A DNA stretch of 64,000 nucleotides, from NCBI GenBank assembly GCA_021776735.1, contig JAJFFH010000027.1:248001-312000 (forward strand), given 5' to 3'. Origin of the DNA: Planctomycetota bacterium. GTDB taxonomy: Bacteria > Planctomycetota > PLA2. Under the pieces are notes generated by a model. That model made no database searches. It had not been told where the DNA came from and saw only the letters and a list, made by a program, of their open reading frames with translations. Of this stretch, positions 44,863-52,532 are shown in pieces; the stretch's first letter is position 1; each line of letters opens with the position of its first letter. The position numbers and the translations under genes are program-made.

Positions 44863-46314
44863 GTGACCGACTCCGGCAACGTTTCCAAGAGAATCGCGGC
44901 GGTCCGTGAACGCGCCGCCGCCGGGCAACCGCTGCACGGGCTGGACCTGCGCGGCCTCTCACTGACCGCCAAGGATCTTGCCTCCGACGTCGCGCTCGAC
45001 TTTGAGGGTGCCGATCTGCGCGGTTGTACCTTCCTGAACGCCGATCTCACGAAGGCGAGCTTTTTCGAGGCCGACCTCAGCGGCGCGGCGTTCCATCAGG
45101 TCACTCTGGCGGGTGCTGACCTTCGCCACGTCGTGGCCCGCGGCGCGATGTTTACCGACGTGAACCTGGCCTACGCGCGTTTCACCGAGTCCGACCTGCG
45201 CGGCACGCTGTTTTTCGACGCCAACATGGCGGACATCTCCTTCAAGGGAGCGAAGCTGGACGGCTCGGAGGTGGACGCGGTGCGGCTCAGCCTGAACGGT
45301 TGCACGCACGTGCTCGGCCTGAAAGAAGCGCTGCGAAGCCTGGCGGAAGTGTCGTCGTATCCGTACATCGCGGGCGTCTCCGCCGACGCGTTTTGGTTGT
45401 CGTACTTCACGAAGACACGCGACATCAACTGGGGCAGCTTCGCCAAGGACGCGTTACGACGCGGGCTGGAGAACTTCGGCTATCCGTGCTGGTTCGCCGA
45501 CGAGGTCGAAGAGGACGACGCATGGGATGCGCTTACGTCGGCACTCGCGGACGGGGCGACGGTCATCACGCCGCTGCATGTCTCGGCGTCCACCGTGCTC
45601 GGCACCGGCTTCGGCGGCGCGGAGTGGGTGTTTGTCACGGGCATCGATCGCGGCGAGGTGCTCGTCAACTGCATGCTCGGCGACGGCCTGCGATTCTCGC
45701 GCGACCGGTTCCGTGCGGGCTGGTGCCAACACCACCCGCTCGAAGAGGCCGCCGACGATCTGCCCGTGATCTACGCCATGTGCGTGATCGGCACGCGCGA
45801 GCAGACACCGTCGCGTGCCGAGAGCACGCGAGCCGGCCTCCGCGGTGCGCTTGAGGTGATGTCCCTGCCGGGGACCGAACGCGTCATCTTCGGCTTCGAC
45901 GCGTACCAGCAGATGGTGCAGGACTTGAGCCAGCCGCGCTCGCCACGCGACCTGCCGCCCGACGAGGCGCGCCGGTTCCTGCCGTGGCTCGGCCTCGGCA
46001 TCAAGCACCACCACGGCTCACGCTGGGCCGTGCGCGATTTCCTCGACGAGGTCCTGGACCAGGGCGACTTCAACGGCCCGGACCGAGATGCCCTCGCCGA
46101 GGCGCGCGACCTCTACCACGGTGCCTGCCTCGATCTCCTGCGCTTTTTGGAAATCATGCCGTGGACCTTCGACCTCGAAAACGAGGCGGAGAAGACCGCC
46201 GCGTTCGGGCGGTACGAAAAGTACCGCGGCCAGGGCGGGGATCTACTCCGGGCGGCAGCGGCCAAGGAGCGAGACGCCCTGGAGCGCTTCCGCGCCGTTG
46301 TGACGCCGGGCTGA
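44863..46314 (+). CDS. Pentapeptide-repeat protein with a BtrH/C39-like C-terminal domain
   Basis: About 483 residues from a GTG at 44863; the frame is open upstream, so the start is uncertain. TTGACA at 44828 is a possible -35. Residues about 22-135 are A(D/N)Lxx pentapeptide repeats (FEGADLRGCTFLNADLTKAS, FFEADLSGAAF, YARFTESDLRGTLFFDANMA), forming a right-handed quadrilateral beta helix. The remainder (PYIAGVSADAFWLSYF, GYPCWFADEV, GTGFGGAEWVFVTGID) resembles the BtrH N-terminal domain / C39-like papain fold in layout, with a candidate Cys-His pair. Role unknown; a cysteine-peptidase-like or acyltransferase-like activity is possible. Confidence 0.7.
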   Translation: MTDSGNVSKRIAAVRERAAAGQPLHGLDLRGLSLTAKDLASDVALDFEGADLRGCTFLNADLTKASFFEADLSGAAFHQVTLAGADLRHVVARGAMFTDVNLAYARFTESDLRGTLFFDANMADISFKGAKLDGSEVDAVRLSLNGCTHVLGLKEALRSLAEVSSYPYIAGVSADAFWLSYFTKTRDINWGSFAKDALRRGLENFGYPCWFADEVEEDDAWDALTSALADGATVITPLHVSASTVLGTGFGGAEWVFVTGIDRGEVLVNCMLGDGLRFSRDRFRAGWCQHHPLEEAADDLPVIYAMCVIGTREQTPSRAESTRAGLRGALEVMSLPGTERVIFGFDAYQQMVQDLSQPRSPRDLPPDEARRFLPWLGLGIKHHHGSRWAVRDFLDEVLDQGDFNGPDRDALAEARDLYHGACLDLLRFLEIMPWTFDLENEAEKTAAFGRYEKYRGQGGDLLRAAAAKERDALERFRAVVTPG

Positions 46315-46327
46315 GCTTCGCGTGTAG

Positions 46328-46344
46328 CAGACGGACGGCGATGC
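46328..46344 (+). repeat. Dispersed motif after the pentapeptide gene
   Basis: GCAGACGGACGGCGATG, 14 bp after the stop codon at 46314; GTAG precedes it, as at other gene ends. Confidence 0.88.
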
Positions 46345-46433
46345 GCCTGCGAAAAATCGCCCAGAGCGGTTTTCGTTAGCTTGAGACGGGTGTTTTTTCA
46401 AGTTCGGGCGGTTCTTGGGCCGATGGGGGCGAT

Positions 46434-47819
46434 ATGCGCCTTCTCTGCGTCCTGTGCGCCCTCGGCCTGTTTTCCGGTCTTGCCGTAGCCGGTGACCTGA
46501 TCCACTTGCGTAACGGGCGGATCCTGAAGGGCCGCGTCGTGGAGGAAGGCGAGTCCTCGATCGTTGTCGATTTCGGCGGCGGAAAGATGACCGTGCCGCG
46601 TTCGCGGATCCGGCTGATCGAGCGCGTAGCGACGGCGGCGCCCAAGAAACTCACGACGATGCGCGACGAGTGGTTCCTCGTGCTGCATCGCGAGCGTGTC
46701 GCCGGATGGCGGCGCGTCGTGCACACCGAGCGGCCCGGCCGCGTGACCGTCGAAGAGCGCACCGTGTTTTTTCGCGCGGGCGGCGGCGTCGACATCGACA
46801 CGCGACGCGTCGAGGCGGCCGACGGCGAGGGCCGTCCCGTCGAGTTCCTGCTCATGGAGACCTACGGCAAGACGACCGAGATCACCTCGGGCAAGAAAAT
46901 CCGTGGCCAATGGACGGTTCAGATAACGCGGGACGGCAAGACGGACCCGCGCGACCTGAGCTCGATGGAAGTCTTTGGCGATGATTGGGTCCTGCCGCTC
47001 CCGGCGTGGTCGCGCTTTTTATCCTCGGCGCGCCCCGACGAAAGCAAGACCTTGCGGGCGCTCGATGTCCGGCGCTTGAAGTTGGTCTCGCTCGTCCTGC
47101 ACCGCGACCGCGACACGACAGCCCCGGATCGGGACGCCGGCGGTTGCCGCGCGCTGCGACTCGACGGCAAGATCCAGCGCACACGCGCGCTGTACCGTCC
47201 CGGCCGAGGCTCGCTCTCGGTCGAGCTGAACGGCCCCACGCTGGTTGCTCGCCGGACAACCCGCGCCCGCGTCGAGCTGGCCCGCAAGGCGCACGCAGCG
47301 CCGAAACCGCTGAGCGTGAAGCAGGCGGTGCGGCACCCGCTCCAACGAAACCTCCGTTCCAGGGCGAAGCCGAAGCGCATGGTTCACTCTCGCGCCGGGA
47401 TCGCCCTGACCCTCGCCGACGATGGGTGGAAGTCGAAGATGTTGGCCACGGAAACCGGGCGCGTGCTGGCCCTCGAGAAGCTCGGGATCTTCGGAACGTA
47501 CGAGGTGTTTTCGTACCCGCTGGCAAAACGGGGATCGTCCCCGGATGCCTGCTTTCAGCGCGCGCTTGCCAAGCTGCGGCTGACCGCCCGAGAAGTTACG
47601 GTGAAGCGCCAAGCGACATCCTGCAGGATCGCCGGAAGCGAGGGACGGACGGCGATATTTTCAGCGCGCCACCGTGGCGAGGACTTGCGCGGCCGCCTGA
47701 CCATCGCCCGCATGCCGAACCGCTACGTCGTGGTCGTCGCCGCCTGCCCGAACCGCTGGTGGAAGTGGGCCAACCGCGATTTCAAGAAGATCAGCGCCTC
47801 CCTGGAACTGACGCGGTAG
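46434..47819 (+). CDS. Secreted protein of unknown function
   Basis: 461 residues with signal peptide MRLLCVLCALGLFSGLAVAG. The N-terminus has an SH3-like beta segment (LIHLRNGRILKGRVVEEGES) often found in planctomycete secreted proteins. The middle is beta-rich with a transglutaminase- or lipoprotein-carrier-like appearance that I cannot assign. One copy of the dispersed motif lies near the C-terminus (GRTAIFSARHRG). No catalytic motif recognised. Confidence 0.65.
   Translation: MRLLCVLCALGLFSGLAVAGDLIHLRNGRILKGRVVEEGESSIVVDFGGGKMTVPRSRIRLIERVATAAPKKLTTMRDEWFLVLHRERVAGWRRVVHTERPGRVTVEERTVFFRAGGGVDIDTRRVEAADGEGRPVEFLLMETYGKTTEITSGKKIRGQWTVQITRDGKTDPRDLSSMEVFGDDWVLPLPAWSRFLSSARPDESKTLRALDVRRLKLVSLVLHRDRDTTAPDRDAGGCRALRLDGKIQRTRALYRPGRGSLSVELNGPTLVARRTTRARVELARKAHAAPKPLSVKQAVRHPLQRNLRSRAKPKRMVHSRAGIALTLADDGWKSKMLATETGRVLALEKLGIFGTYEVFSYPLAKRGSSPDACFQRALAKLRLTAREVTVKRQATSCRIAGSEGRTAIFSARHRGEDLRGRLTIARMPNRYVVVVAACPNRWWKWANRDFKKISASLELTR
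47643..47659 (+). repeat. Dispersed motif inside the secreted-protein gene
   Basis: GGACGGACGGCGATATT, read in frame as GRTAIF near the C-terminus of the 46434-47819 product. Confidence 0.8.
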
Positions 47820-47858
47820 GCGAAGGCGCGCACGCCGGCCCGACCCCGTTCGCGGACG

Positions 47859-48218
47859 ATGACCCAGAACAACCTCGCCAACGCGCTCAAGGATCAGGCG
47901 AAGGGGTCGGAGGGCGTGACGCGGGCGCGTCTCTTGGGAGAAGCGTTCGCGGCCTGCCGGCTGGCGCTCGAGGTGTACACGCGCGAGGCGCTTCCACAAG
48001 GCTGGGCCGGAACCCAGAACTACCTTGCCCTCGCGCTGACAGCTCAAGCTACCGAGGCCGTCGGGGAGCAGCGCCTGCTTCTGCTGCAAGAAGCGGTTGT
48101 TGCCATGCGGAGCGCGTTGCAGGTGTGGACGGCGCAGGCATCGCCGGGTCGCCATGCCTCGAAGGTCAAGTGGATCAAGTCTGTGGAACGAAAGATCCGC
48201 AAGCTCAAGTCTCGCTGA
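47859..48218 (+). CDS. Fragment of a large TPR protein
   Basis: 119 residues from ATG at 47859. The sequence MTQNNLANALKDQA, RLALEVYTREALPQGWAGTQ and NYLALALTAQA is the characteristic repeat of big tetratricopeptide proteins (TQNNLG...AL units of about 48 residues). It begins in the middle of a unit and has only about two, so it is probably the remnant 3' end of a longer gene that has been lost. No ribosome-binding site is obvious. It may not be expressed. Confidence 0.55.
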   Translation: MTQNNLANALKDQAKGSEGVTRARLLGEAFAACRLALEVYTREALPQGWAGTQNYLALALTAQATEAVGEQRLLLLQEAVVAMRSALQVWTAQASPGRHASKVKWIKSVERKIRKLKSR

Positions 48219-48335
48219 GACTTGCGTCGGAGCGCTCGGATCGTTCGCGTGCATGAAGGACGATCGCGGCTCACTTGCTGGTAGTGCGCGCAGGCGCGTT
48301 CGGCCGCGGCGTGGTTTGCGGATCTGAAGCGAAAC

Positions 48336-48362
48336 ACGAAGATTACGAAGATCACGAAGGTA
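48336..48362 (+). repeat. Tandem 9-mer repeat (ACGAAGATT-type)
   Basis: Three consecutive near-identical 9-mers, ACGAAGATT, ACGAAGATC, ACGAAGGTA. In either reading direction they give repetitive peptides, which often lead to spurious gene calls in such genomes. Confidence 0.75.
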
Positions 48363-48456
48363 GGAGAAGAGAGCATGAGTTGACCGACGGTGGGTGCACG
48401 CGCGCGAGTTCATACCCGACCCCGACCCCCGAACCCGCGACCCGTGACCCGAACCC

Positions 48457-48498
48457 GATCCGTTCGCGTTCACGAACGACGTTCACGTAGCGCTTGCC
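48457..48498 (-). repeat. 42-bp repeat, copy B
   Basis: Exact inverse of 31732-31773 over 42 bases, more than 16 kb away and again in non-coding DNA. Confidence 0.85.
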
Positions 48499-48622
48499 AA
48501 ACACGCGGAAGTCGACCATTCGAACAGCCTACGACGCAGTTGCGACCCGATCACGAACCCGCCACGCGTGTCCGAAGGTATGACAGCTCCGACTTGCGTG
48601 CCGGGGTTGGCCGCGAGCGGTG

Positions 48623-49849
48623 CTACCGGCGTCGTCGGCGGCGGCTGGAGGGGCGGCGGGGGCCCTGTCTCTTGCCGCGGGCGCGGTCCAGCTTGCTGCG
48701 GGTGGGTGTGGGGGCTTCGCCCTTGGTGGACTTGGGGTCGGCCGGCTTTGTGGTCGGCTTCTTTTTTCCCGGGGTCGGGTCGGCCGACTCGGCGATTTCC
48801 TCGATCGGCTTGGCCGTGGGGATCGGGGCGAACCCGATTGATGCCAGGTAGGCATCGGCGTCATCGACGATCCCCTGCGGGTGCTGGTAACGGATGTCGG
48901 GATCCTTGGCCATCATCTTCTCGATGATGTAGTGCAGGTTCGGCGAGAGGTTGAGCGACTTGATCCGGTCGGATCCGAGGCGCTGCATGATCTGCTTGCT
49001 CATCACCTCGAAGTCGTCGTCGCCCGTGAACGGCACTTCACCAACCACCATGTGGTAGAGCGACACGCCCAGCGAATAGATGTCGCTGCGGACGTCCACT
49101 TCCTTGCCCTTGGCCTGTTCCGGCGAGATGTACCCGACGGTGCCGACGGTCGTGCCCTCGCCCTCCTGGGACGCCTGCGAAGTGAGGTGGCAGAGTCCCA
49201 GGTCGATCAGCTTGGCGGTGACCGCGCCGTCCACCAGCACGTTGCCGGGCTTGATGTCGCGGTGTACGATGCCCTTGTCGTGCAGGTAGGCCAGCGCACT
49301 GGCGATCTGGCGCGTGATGTGAAGCGCGGTCGGCCCGTCGAGCTGGCCGCGCCGGTCGATCTCGTCGAGGACGGTGCAGCCGTCGAACCACTCCATGCAC
49401 AAAAAGCGCCAGCCGTTGACCTTGCGCACCTCGTAGCCGCGCACGATGTTGTCGTGCCGTAGCTTGCACAGGAGGTGGGCCTCGCGCATGAAGCGCTTCA
49501 TCGTCTTGCGCTGGAGTTCCTGCTCGGGATGCAGGATCTTGACGGCGCACGCGAGATCGCGCGACTTGTACGTCGCCCGGTAGACCCGCGCGGAGGCGCC
49601 GTCGCCGACGAAGTCGTGCAGGTCGTAGTCCGGCAGCGGCTGGATGCGCTCCAGCGGATCCTCGGTGAACGTCGGGCCGGCGTCGGCAGGGATCAGCTCC
49701 CGCTCGACCAGGATGTCCACGAGCGACAAGATGGTGCCTTCGGTGAGCAGCGTGCCCTGGTATCCGAGCGCACTCTGGATCTCCTCCTGGTTCAGGATCC
49801 CCGATCGAAAGAGCAGGGAGGCGATCTCAATGTCACGTTGGGAGGCCAT
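48623..49849 (-). CDS. Hanks-type serine/threonine protein kinase
   Basis: 408 residues from ATG at 49849. An N-terminal helical region (about 1-75, MASQRDIEIASLLFRSGILN) precedes the kinase domain: Gly-loop VGDGASARVYRA, ATP lysine in CAVKIL, catalytic loop HRDIKPGNVL, metal motif DLG in place of DFG, activation segment VGTVGYISPEQ and DVRSDIYSLGVSLYHMV. There is no membrane helix. The last 70 residues are Pro/Lys-rich and end in a poly-Arg tail (SSRRRRRR), likely nucleic-acid or membrane binding. Divergent from the TPR gene at 49989. Confidence 0.94.
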   Translation of the reverse strand: MASQRDIEIASLLFRSGILNQEEIQSALGYQGTLLTEGTILSLVDILVERELIPADAGPTFTEDPLERIQPLPDYDLHDFVGDGASARVYRATYKSRDLACAVKILHPEQELQRKTMKRFMREAHLLCKLRHDNIVRGYEVRKVNGWRFLCMEWFDGCTVLDEIDRRGQLDGPTALHITRQIASALAYLHDKGIVHRDIKPGNVLVDGAVTAKLIDLGLCHLTSQASQEGEGTTVGTVGYISPEQAKGKEVDVRSDIYSLGVSLYHMVVGEVPFTGDDDFEVMSKQIMQRLGSDRIKSLNLSPNLHYIIEKMMAKDPDIRYQHPQGIVDDADAYLASIGFAPIPTAKPIEEIAESADPTPGKKKPTTKPADPKSTKGEAPTPTRSKLDRARGKRQGPRRPSSRRRRRR

Positions 49850-49988
49850 GCAGCGCCGGGTACTGTAGCAATTGACCGTCCCCGGAACCGGAACCGGCGA
49901 GAGGAACGGGACCATCGGCTAGAATACGGCGGCGTTGGGCAGGCCGGACTCCGCAAGGCTCCATAGAGATTCCCCGAAGACTCCACGA

Positions 49989-51584
49989 ATGCGAAAAAGC
50001 ATCGCCGTCCTTGGCTTTCTCACGCTGCTGGCGACCGTGGGTGGGGCCGACAACGACAAGAAATACAGCCGGCTCATGGCGCAGGCGCGGGCGCTTGAGC
50101 TGGATCGGACCCTGCCAACGATCGAAGTTCGCCTGAACCGGGCGCGCGACAAGTTCATCGAGGCGGCCCGGCAGTGCCCCGCGCGTTGGGAAGCGTTCTT
50201 TGAGCTGGGCGTGAACCGGTGCAAACGCGCATTCTGGATGCATGGCGAGGCCCAGGACCACATTACGCTTTCGCGGGCGCGCGGTCTCGCACCCGCGCGG
50301 CTCACGGCCATGGAGGTCGGCGCGAAGGCGCAGATAGAAACTGAACTCGCGGAGACCTATCGCTGGTTCAAGAACGGGTTCGAGCGGCAGGAGCGGCTGT
50401 ATGGCGAACGAGACCAGCAGCTAGTCCGCGTCGCGAACGCGTTTACGAAATTTGCGGCGCGTGAGTACCTCCGCGCGAAGCAGGGCCGGCCCGGTGCGAT
50501 CGCGGACTTCCAGGCGCTCTTGCGCTCGCAGTACAACGAAACCCTGTGCCGCAACCACATCGCGATGTGTTACCTCGACCTCGGAGTCGAGGCTTACGGG
50601 GAGCAGGACTACAAGAAGGCGCAGGACTGGTGGGACAAGGCGCTGCGCTGGGCCAAAGCGTCCTGGCTGCGCCGGATGATCTACTCGAACAAGGCGGGGG
50701 CGTACGAGCTCGACAGCGAGTTCGCGCTCGCGGAAAAGCTGCTCCAAAAGCAGATCGCCGAGGAGCCGGGCAGTCCGGTGCATCACAAGAACCTGGGGCT
50801 CGTTGCGGGGTTCCAGAACCGGCTGCCGGAGGCCGCGTACTACTATCGAAAAGCCCGCGAGCTGTGCGCGCGCGATCCAAACCGGCGGTTGGCATTTTTT
50901 CACGGCAACGCGTGGCTGCGGGCGGCGGAGATCCACGGCCACCTGCTGGAGCGTAACGGCGATGTCCTCCTTGCCTGGCGGCTGTTCATGGAGTACCGCG
51001 CGCGGCACGGCGACAACTACAACTTCGCGATCGCGTTCGGCCGGTTTGCGTCGATCAACCGCCGCTACAGCCTCGCGTGGCGCTTCTTTCAGCATGCCGC
51101 CAAGCTGCAGCCGCATTGCACGGTGCCGTTTCTCGAACTGATCCGGATCGCGCCGCGTGTCGGCAAGACCCGCGAGGAGGCCGACCAGCTCAGCGCCGAC
51201 ACGAAAGAACGCCTCGAGAAGGTGCAGGCGCGCTACGCAGGAACGGACGAGCCGCACGATGTCGCGCGCGTCTGCGCAGGCCTGCGCGATGATCCGCGCC
51301 TCCGCTCGAGCCCGAAAAACCTGGCCATGGAAGGCGACGATCCGTTCGCGGAACTGTCGGCGGACAAGCCGCCGGCGTGGGTCCAAAAGATCACGGAGGA
51401 GCGCGAGCCTTACGAGCCGTGGACGCCCGGGAAAGCACGGACGGGCACAAAACAGACCACAGGAACGGACGGCGATGTCGCTACGGAGACCGATCGTTCG
51501 AGGCTCTGGTTGCTTGCGGGCGTGTTAGGTGCCGCGGTCATTCTCGTGGGCATCCTGTTTGCGAACAGAGCAGCGGCAGCGTGA
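49989..51584 (+). CDS. TPR protein with C-terminal membrane anchor
   Basis: 531 residues from ATG at 49989. An N-terminal signal-like helix (SIAVLGFLTLLATVGGA) is followed by TPR-like helices (CYLDLGVEAYGEQDYKKAQD, HHKNLGLVAGFQNRLPEAAY) and a C-terminal membrane helix (LWLLAGVLGAAVILVGILF). Two copies of the dispersed motif are inside the gene, one in the signal peptide (SIAVLGF) and one just before the membrane helix (GTDGDVATE). Its stop overlaps the next gene as GTGA. Confidence 0.75.
   Translation: MRKSIAVLGFLTLLATVGGADNDKKYSRLMAQARALELDRTLPTIEVRLNRARDKFIEAARQCPARWEAFFELGVNRCKRAFWMHGEAQDHITLSRARGLAPARLTAMEVGAKAQIETELAETYRWFKNGFERQERLYGERDQQLVRVANAFTKFAAREYLRAKQGRPGAIADFQALLRSQYNETLCRNHIAMCYLDLGVEAYGEQDYKKAQDWWDKALRWAKASWLRRMIYSNKAGAYELDSEFALAEKLLQKQIAEEPGSPVHHKNLGLVAGFQNRLPEAAYYYRKARELCARDPNRRLAFFHGNAWLRAAEIHGHLLERNGDVLLAWRLFMEYRARHGDNYNFAIAFGRFASINRRYSLAWRFFQHAAKLQPHCTVPFLELIRIAPRVGKTREEADQLSADTKERLEKVQARYAGTDEPHDVARVCAGLRDDPRLRSSPKNLAMEGDDPFAELSADKPPAWVQKITEEREPYEPWTPGKARTGTKQTTGTDGDVATETDRSRLWLLAGVLGAAVILVGILFANRAAAA
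50000..50012 (-). repeat. Dispersed motif core in a signal-peptide region
   Basis: Exact 10-base core (50001-50010) on the minus strand with a diverged 5' flank; codes for IAVL in the TPR protein. Confidence 0.7.
51462..51478 (+). repeat. Dispersed motif inside the TPR gene
   Basis: GGAACGGACGGCGATGT, in frame as GTDGDV, in the low-complexity linker before the C-terminal membrane helix. Confidence 0.88.
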
Positions 51585-52030
51585 GCGCCTACGCCGACGG
51601 GCTGCGTTTCGAATGCACGCAGTGCGGCAACTGCTGCACGGGCGCGCCCGGGTACGTTTGGGTCTCGCCGCCGGATACCCACGCCATCGCCGACCACCTC
51701 GGCTTGTCAATCGTCGAATTCCTGAGTCGCTACACGCGGCTTGTGAGTACGGTCCTGAGCCTGGTCGAGAAGCCGGGCGGAGACTGTGTCTTTTTGGATG
51801 AGGATCGTCGCTGCACGATTCAGGCGGTCAAGCCGCGCCAATGCCTGTCCTATCCGTTCTGGCCGCGGCTGCTCGCCAGCCGGGAAGCGTGGAACGAAGA
51901 GGCAGTGCACTGCCCGGGCATGAACGAGGGACCGCTGTACCGGCCTGAGGAGATCGACCGCATCGCGAATCGCGAGACGCCGCGGGAGGGCGTATGCCGC
52001 GTGTTTCAAAAAGTGCGCGCGAGGAGCTGA
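51581..52030 (+). CDS. YkgJ-family cysteine-cluster protein
   Basis: 149 residues from a GTG overlapping the upstream stop (GTGA). Cys-rich: FECTQCGNCCTGAPGYVWVS at the N-terminus, DRRCTI and KPRQCLSYPFWP, HCPGMN and EGVCRVF. This is the zinc- or iron-chelating YkgJ family; the cysteines can bind a metal or Fe-S cluster. The following gene encodes a second, diverged member and overlaps this one by 37 bp. Confidence 0.88.
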   Translation: MSAYADGLRFECTQCGNCCTGAPGYVWVSPPDTHAIADHLGLSIVEFLSRYTRLVSTVLSLVEKPGGDCVFLDEDRRCTIQAVKPRQCLSYPFWPRLLASREAWNEEAVHCPGMNEGPLYRPEEIDRIANRETPREGVCRVFQKVRARS

Positions 52031-52410
52031 GGCGCATCTACGAGCACGTGGCGGCTGAGCTGAAGAGCCGGCCCGAGCTGTATTGCGAGATTTCGGGCCG
52101 CTGCTGCCGGTTTCGCGACGCAGGCCACCAGCTCTTTGTGACCCGCATCGAGTTTCGGGAGATGCGCGCCCACGGCGATGATCCCGCGACCTCCGACGCC
52201 CAAGTCGTCTGTCCGTGGCTCAAGGACGGCCTCTGCTCGAACCAGACCGGGCGCGCGCTGGCCTGCCGGACGTATTTTTGCTCGGACGAGGACCAGGCCG
52301 CCGAATTCGGCGAGCGGTTCCACGAGCAGATCCGGCGGCTGCACGACCGACACGGCTTGGCGTACGAATACCTGTCGCTGGGCGATCACTTCGCACGGGA
52401 GAACGAGTGA
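51994..52410 (+). CDS. Second YkgJ-like cysteine-cluster protein
   Basis: 138 residues, ATG start inside the previous gene. Cysteines in YCEISGRCCRFRDAG, VVCPWLKDGLCSN, LACRTYFC parallel those of the YkgJ family in diverged form. Two tandem members that overlap by 37 bp suggest they act together, perhaps as subunits binding one metal cluster. Function unknown. Confidence 0.82.
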   Translation: MPRVSKSAREELRRIYEHVAAELKSRPELYCEISGRCCRFRDAGHQLFVTRIEFREMRAHGDDPATSDAQVVCPWLKDGLCSNQTGRALACRTYFCSDEDQAAEFGERFHEQIRRLHDRHGLAYEYLSLGDHFARENE

Positions 52411-52532
52411 CTTCCGGTTTTGGGGGGGGCGGGGGCCGAGCAGACGGGCCGGTCCGACCGAAAAAACCGTGATACGCTCGAATGTGAACCTCGCGGAAGG
52501 AAGTACGTCTAACCACGTCCAAAGGAAAAGCC

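Larger units (their letters stand above)
48219..48622. other. 404-bp non-coding region with three repeat types
   Basis: No gene supported. It contains a triple 9-mer tandem repeat (48336-48362), a run of GACCC/GAACCC units (about 48417-48460) and a 42-bp repeat (48457-48498) that recurs inverted at 31732. Confidence 0.65.

Noticed and set aside
48336..48362. Possible CRISPR-like array
   Set aside because: Only three contiguous 9-mers without spacers; no cas genes nearby.
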